Below are positions 60,197-64,000 of a stretch of DNA of 64,000 nucleotides, one piece after another. Under the pieces are notes generated by a model, which saw only the letters and a list, made by a program, of their open reading frames with translations, was not told the origin of the DNA and searched no databases. The stretch is taken from contig CM055267.1 in NCBI GenBank assembly GCA_029237695.1, forward strand, positions 12,179,043-12,243,042, read 5' to 3'. The translations under genes and the position numbers were made by a program. The DNA is from Conchocele bisecta. Taxonomy: Eukaryota > Mollusca > Bivalvia > Lucinida > Thyasiridae. Position 1 is the first letter of the stretch, and every line of letters begins with the position of its first letter.

Positions 60197-61227
60197 CTAT
60201 GGCGACGGACGATCTGGTGGTAGCTGGGTGTCAGAAGGCACCGCAAGAAGTTCTTCGCGAACAAACCCGCGCGATGGACCATCATCTAAATAGTAGAGCA
60301 CGGGCTCATGGGTTTGGTAATATATCGATCTAGATGATATACATTGAGAGACCACACGGGATCAGTCGCGCGGCGGCGGCCACATTCGAGCTCTCCCGGT
60401 TGATAGAGGTACCAGACGTCAACATCCGAGGGAAGTCGTTTCTCCGCTAAACCAACGGGTCGCCCGCGCGAGACGGTGGATGGTTTGTGCGACACCTTTT
60501 TAGACTTCATGGCATCTACAGGCTTCTTACCGATCAATCTGGTCACCTCGCCGTTCAGTGCCGAGACCACGGCGGGCAGCCTGGTCACCCACTCGGTCGA
60601 TCACGTATGAGGGTCTACAAGCTTTTTGGCATATTGGTGCCCGAACAGTCTCTCAGCCAGGGTTCGATTGAACCGCTCCACGATCCCCTGGTCCCGGTGG
60701 ATGTTGACGCGGCCGCGTCTGATAGAAACGTCGTGTTTAGCCAATAGATGAGAGACCGCGCCCATGAACTCGCGGCCGGGATCGACCTGGAGAAGATTCG
60801 GCCAATTGAGAGGACCCCTCTTATATATTAGGGAAAGAGCCTCGGCCACCTCCTTGGACTCTTTCGTGGCCAGCGGCTCAGCCCCCTTATATCGACTCGC
60901 TACGTCAACGACTGTCAGGGTGTACTTGTACGTTTTGCGACCGACGCGATCGTGAGGGAGAAACAGGAGATCTGCTTGGTGGAATTCGTTCGGCACGGGC
61001 ACGTCGAATTTCGGCTGCGGATTATTGTGAGGTGCGGGTAAATAGATCTGCCAGATGGCCTGCTTCTTCAGCCATTCCTTGGCAGCGTTTTCGGAAACCT
61101 TGGTCACCGCGGCGAGGTTCTTGATGGCCGCAAGTGCCTTCCAGTAGCCGCTGGGGCTGTAGTATGTGTTCGCTAGCTTGCACGCTAGGCGAACCGATAG
61201 TTTGGTATCAAGCTTGCGCGTGTCCAT
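60197..61227 (-). pseudogene. Polinton retroviral-type DDE integrase, interrupted
   Basis: Catalyses insertion of the element DNA into the host genome. ATG at 61227. The first 208 codons contain the catalytic core: Asp86 (FHQADLLF), Asp149 (LLQVDPGREF) and Glu184 (GIVERFNRTLAERL), with 34 residues between the last two. A TGA at 60601-60603 interrupts the same frame. Beyond it the frame continues with the C-terminal YLYQPGELECGRRRATDP and WSLNVYHL segment, an SH3/chromo-like tail. A frameshift near 60306-60312 precedes the final YYLDDGPSRGFVREELL part, stopping at 60197. It is convergent with PolB (59 bp between stops) and its start overlaps the upstream gene by 20 bp. Confidence 0.92.
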
Positions 61228-61561
61228 CGTATGCGAGGTATTCTAGTAGGTCGAGCAGTCTCCAACATGCCCTCGCCAGATCGTCCGGTAACTGCGTCGT
61301 CGATACTAAACCTTTGTTTGAAGTTTCGCTGCAGCTGCTTGTTAAGTTCTGAAGGAACTCGGGGGAATCTAACTCGGAGGAATCTAACTCGGAGGAATCT
61401 AACATCCGCTTTGCGAAAAGGGTGGTTGCTTTTTCGTCCTCGCGCCACGTCTCGAGAGAATCTTGGGCCAGACGAATCAGACCCTTTGCGCCAGCTAAAC
61501 GCTGTTTAAGGGCCGTGTAGCCTACATCGATCAGATCAAAATAAAGCTCGTCAACTAACAT
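61208..61561 (-). CDS. Polinton hypothetical protein with SELDS repeats
   Basis: 117 residues from ATG at 61561 (MLVDELYFDLIDVGYTALKQ), stop at 61208, overlapping the integrase start by 20 bp. Predicted mostly helical. Around residue 52 it has three repeats of SELDS/SPE encoded by a 15-bp DNA repeat (61361-61401). No family I can name; the conserved-looking N-terminus and tight packing suggest a real virion or accessory gene. The frame is open upstream into the membrane-protein gene, so a fused reading cannot be excluded; AT-rich TATATATATACATG at 61567-61580 upstream favours a separate start. Confidence 0.65.
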   Translation of the reverse strand: MLVDELYFDLIDVGYTALKQRLAGAKGLIRLAQDSLETWREDEKATTLFAKRMLDSSELDSSELDSPEFLQNLTSSCSETSNKGLVSTTQLPDDLARACWRLLDLLEYLAYDGHAQA

Positions 61562-61615
61562 CGTTCTATATATATATACATGTATATTATTCAAATATTT
61601 TTTTTTTAAATAATT

Positions 61616-62065
61616 ATTGCTTTTGCTTATTGCTTTTCCAATATAATAGCTGACGAGACCCGTCGCAACTATTCCCACGACGATGAATGCGATCTCGCGG
61701 TCTTTTTGGGCCTCTGACGGTACATAGAAATCTGAAAGTTGCGGCTCGGGCTCCAGCGCCGCGAGAATTTTCTGCAGATATGCCAGCGCTTACTCGCGGT
61801 TGGCTTCTTCAAAATTCTGGAAAGTTTGCGCGGCGTGATTCTCGCGGCGAAGCTCTTCGTTGACCCAGTCCAGACGGGCGGTTCGTTTTTGTGACCATGC
61901 TGCGTGCGCACTCTGGAATTGTTCTACAGCTAAATCGTGATGCTTGCGCTCCTCATCCGCGTCCGAGCTTCTCATTTTCGAGAATAGAAATTTGCTACCG
62001 CTGAACGCCAATGCGTTCACAAGCGCAACACCTATCATTATTGCGATCGAAGCCATTATTTCCAT
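61616..62065 (-). pseudogene. Polinton membrane protein with in-frame stop
   Basis: ATG at 62065. The N-terminal segment MASIAIMIGVALVNALAFSG is a hydrophobic helix, followed by a charged helical region (AVEQFQSAHAAWSQKRTARL). TAA at 61790-61792 ends the 91-codon frame. The same frame then continues through PEPQLSDFYVPSEAQKDR and a second membrane helix (AFIVVGIVATGLVSYYIG) to an A-run near 61605. The proper stop is not evident. Two-helix membrane proteins of this form recur in Polintons as far as I recall; a virion membrane role is inference. It overlaps the next upstream gene by 10 bp. Confidence 0.7.
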
Positions 62066-62289
62066 ATATTAGAGGATATAATTCCAGCTTTAACTAGATA
62101 ATCTCGAGTCCCAACTGCGGCCGCTACATTCAAGGTCACGAGCCCTACGTCTCTCACAGTCATGTCCAATTTGGGAGCGGGCCCTCCGAAGGCCATCTTT
62201 GATAGTCGAGCAAACCCGATACTGAGACCCGATATCACCACGGCGTGATAAAGCGCATTCACTATCATTTTACCATCGTTTTCAGCCAT
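62056..62289 (-). CDS. small Polinton membrane protein, intact
   Basis: 77 residues, ATG at 62289, stop at 62056. Two hydrophobic segments: residues ~9-30 (VNALYHAVVISGLSIGFARL) and ~45-62 (VRDVGLVTLNVAAAVG), separated by a GGPAPKLDM linker. This is one of the few genes in the element without a break. The 10-bp overlap with the downstream gene is typical of a compact viral gene block. Function unknown. Confidence 0.75.
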   Translation of the reverse strand: MAENDGKMIVNALYHAVVISGLSIGFARLSKMAFGGPAPKLDMTVRDVGLVTLNVAAAVGTRDYLVKAGIISSNIWK

Positions 62290-62304
62290 TGTTGATAACT
62301 ATAA

Positions 62305-62889
62305 TTATTGCATATAAAAGGGATCGCGATCAATGTTTAAATGGGGCGCAATCGGTTTCGTAACTTTCTTCGGAACCGCCTCCAACTCCAATTCGTGAAT
62401 TGATGGGGGTTGTTTCGAAAGGTAGTTCAGCACACACAGGGTGCCCACAACTGCCAGACCACCACCAACAACCCACGGGATGATCCAGGTAGGAGCTACA
62501 GCAATCGGGTTCAACTGTGTTGAGGGGTGTTCCTGCGGAGATTGAACCCCCAACTCCAATTTCGATTGGGGCTCCAGCTCGGGAGCGGCTGGAACAACCC
62601 TCAACGACTGTTTAGCCTCTCGAAGCTCGGCGAGTATCTTATCTTGTTTAACTTTTCAGGTGGCAGCCGCTGCCCGCCCAGCTGCCTGTCTTTTTGGGTT
62701 TTTATTTCGAGCAACCGGAGCTTGCTCCTGTGGAATTTGTTCCTGTGGAGCTTGCTCCCCCAACGCCGTTTGAGGATCAATCGGAGTTGGAAGTGCTGCA
62801 ATCGGGTTCAACAGTGTTGGGATTGCGGTTCCGTCACTCTCGCATGTGCGTCTGGTGTCATCATTTGCTGAGCTTATAGTTCGTGGCAT
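62305..62889 (-). pseudogene. Pro/Gln-rich single-pass membrane protein with in-frame TGA
   Basis: ATG at 62889 (MPRTISSANDDTRR). The N-terminal half is rich in Pro, Gln and Glu (QEQIPQEQAP). TGA at 62656-62658 interrupts; the same frame goes on with KQDKILAELREAKQSL, a helix WIIPWVVGGGLAVVGTLCVL and a 35-residue tail ending FYMQ. LLNPIAALPTP and QLNPIAVAPTW reflect an internal DNA duplication (GCAATCGGGTTCAAC at 62500 and 62793). Its start overlaps the end of the upstream gene. No known family recognised. Confidence 0.65.
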
Positions 62890-63396
62890 ATATGTCCAAA
62901 TTGACAGTGCTTAGCCGTGGTCCAAACTTGTGATAAATTGAGCAGCAGGCTGTTCTAAGAGTGTGTCTCTAGATCACCAATCAACCCCGCGGTGTTTGGT
63001 ATAGGGAGAATTGCACTGACAGCGGTAGCGTACAAATGAATAGCCGCCGCCCCAAGAGTTTTCGTCATCTCTGCACCTAGATTCGTATCGCTCATACATT
63101 GTATCAATCTCCGCATCTGACATCTTATCCACCTGACAAACTGAGAGACGCCTACCGAGATAATGCTCCGATTGTCCCCCAGCAACCAGCGCAGCTAGCC
63201 GCTCGCGTCGCGCGACGTTTTCATTTTCTTTCATCCCACTGTTCCAATTCGTGAATTGGGGGTGCGGTTGGGCAGATATCGTATCGGCAGTCGTGCCAAC
63301 AGGTGTTCCTACAGTTTCAGTCGTGTCGGCAGTCGTACCGACAGTCGGCACGAGTGTTTCTTCCATTAGCTGATCGAGAAGTTCGTCGCAGTTCAT
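62878..63396 (-). pseudogene. Polinton hypothetical protein, one frameshift and one TAG
   Basis: ATG at 63396 (MNCDELLDQLMEETLVP). The first ~105 residues include a Thr-rich stretch with four degenerate VGTTADT repeats and SEHYLGRRLSVCQVDKMSD. The frame shifts near 63081-63086 to another that reads NLGAEMTKTLGAAAIHLYAT and AILPIPNTAGLIGDLE. TAG at 62955-62957 breaks that, and the frame resumes to TTAKHCQFGHICHEL near 62880. Possible morphogenesis protein by position; no firm family call. Confidence 0.6.
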
Positions 63397-63399
63397 TAT

Positions 63400-63714
63400 T
63401 TTATTTATTCCAACAGTGTTGGGTGTACTATTCTGACAAGCTTCTTAAGTTTAACATATTGCCAAGTGCACCACCCGATACTTATAATCACCGTTATGCT
63501 CACAACAAAGCAATACTTGCTGAACAATTATTAAGCGGAGCAATCCCACATTGTTCAACATTTGTTCAGCATTTGTTCAGCATTGTTAAGCAATTGCTCA
63601 GCATTTGTTCAGCATTGTTAAGCATTGTTCAGCATTGCTCAGCATTGTTAAGCATTGTTCAGCAGTTACTAACGAGCGTTAAATATAAGCAATTGCTTAA
63701 TAATTGCTCAATAA
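63400..63714. repeat. intergenic short tandem repeats in the Polinton
   Basis: 63545-63665 is built from ~11-bp units TTGTTCAGCAT and TTGTTAAGCAT with variants GCTCAGCAT. It lies between the ATPase stop and the start of the next minus-strand gene and may hold its promoter. Plus-strand open frames across it (63303-63722) are artefacts of the repeat. Confidence 0.75.
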
Positions 63715-64000
63715 TTAATTGATTACTTTATAAGCAGTTGGTTGATCAGTCTTTAGCAGAAGCTTTGCGTACTTACTTTCCGAAAGCATCTGTCGGACCT
63801 CCAGGCGCTCCTCGCGCATTGGGATAACGTCGTTCTCTCGAAGACAGTCATCGAATGAGTTTCGGTCCTTGCAGTGAAAGAGGGCGACCCATTCAGTTTG
63901 CTCGCGCAGATCCTTGAGGACGGCGTTGTACTTCTGAGTGGAGATCCATACGCTTTGCCCCGCATGCCGGCCAGAAAATGCGAGCTCAGAGAGCATGTCC
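63715..64000 (-). CDS. Polinton FtsK/HerA-type genome-packaging ATPase, C-terminal part
   Basis: At least 93 codons, stop at 63715; the start and the Walker A and B motifs lie beyond 64000. Visible are AFSGRHAGQSVWISTQKYNA, the Gln-rich sensor-like region, then LREQTEWVALFHCKDRNSF and a C-terminal helix ending KTDQPTAYKVI. This matches the C-terminal region of Polinton/adintovirus packaging ATPases, which load genomic DNA into capsids. No break in the visible part. The apparent Met near 63996 is internal. Confidence 0.8.
   Translation of the reverse strand, partial: DMLSELAFSGRHAGQSVWISTQKYNAVLKDLREQTEWVALFHCKDRNSFDDCLRENDVIPMREERLEVRQMLSESKYAKLLLKTDQPTAYKVIN

Larger units (their letters stand above)
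55040..64000. mobile_element. Polinton/Maverick (adintovirus-like) element, partial
   Basis: Defined by protein-primed PolB, a DDE integrase and an FtsK/HerA-type packaging ATPase together. The left boundary lies between 54961 and about 55640; GC-rich sequence at 55060-55105 and a 35-bp direct repeat (55447-55481, 55641-55676) may belong to the terminal repeat. The right end is outside the window, so neither terminal repeats nor the usual 6-bp target duplication can be tested. PolB and the integrase converge; the other genes lie on the minus strand. Most genes carry frame breaks. Confidence 0.92.

Noticed and set aside
60197..63396. Reassigned stop codons or programmed readthrough in the Polinton genes
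   Set aside because: TGA, TAA and TAG all interrupt frames and frameshifts are also present, which fits decay or error better than recoding.

Overview
The window looks like a low-GC, repeat-dense metazoan nuclear genome, most likely a lophotrochozoan and probably a bivalve mollusc. The evidence is a spliced Cys-loop receptor gene with GT/AG introns, many short non-autonomous transposons, SINE-like repeats with AATC tails, tRNA-derived repeats, AAGGTCAAGGTCAC tandem arrays of a kind seen in molluscs, and a resident Polinton/Maverick (adintovirus-like) element. No prokaryotic gene organisation is visible. The species call is inference.

Two places hold real protein-coding information. (1) On the minus strand, 9,683-16,133 carries a nicotinic-acetylcholine-receptor-like subunit. 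Exons at 16133-15744, 14678-14553 and 12057-11359 plus a final coding piece at 9808-9683 add up to 446 codons. The last coding exon is split, just before transmembrane helix 4, by a 1,545-bp inverted-repeat element with a 5-bp target duplication (CTGCG). Removing the element and one CTGCG copy leaves the reading frame exactly continuous. A second copy of the same element, with its own 5-bp duplication (AATAC), lies at 51,904-53,640. (2) From about 55.0 kb to the right edge lies part of a Polinton: a degenerate zinc-finger protein (minus), protein-primed DNA polymerase B (plus, 56.1-60.1 kb, with about eight frame breaks), and a minus-strand block of DDE integrase, small membrane and hypothetical proteins, and the C-terminus of a packaging ATPase cut by the window end. 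Capsid and protease genes are not in view.

The remaining ~48 kb is intergenic or intronic and is mostly repeats. By region: 0.3-8.3 kb is a nest of TTAA-target MITEs, SINE-like copies, a 3.84-kb inverted-repeat element with a 6-bp flanking repeat, and a hairpin MITE. 17-19 kb has two more TTAA MITEs. 21.3, 34.6 and 10.4/52.5 kb hold long palindromes of similar design but different arm sequence. 27.2-30.8 kb and 43.2-45.4 kb hold arrays of one 84-bp satellite family in two orientations. 31.5-33.8 kb is a run of SINE-like copies. 34-46 kb has several tRNA-like sequences and a 72-nt G tract. 48.8-51.5 kb is a ~167-bp tandem array carrying a nuclear-receptor-type half-site in nearly every unit.

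The strongest items for follow-up are the receptor gene broken by a datable insertion, the unclassified 5-bp-duplication element family, the Polinton with a perfect 25-bp hairpin in its divergent promoter region and a duplicated N-terminal module in its polymerase, and the 84-bp satellite family.
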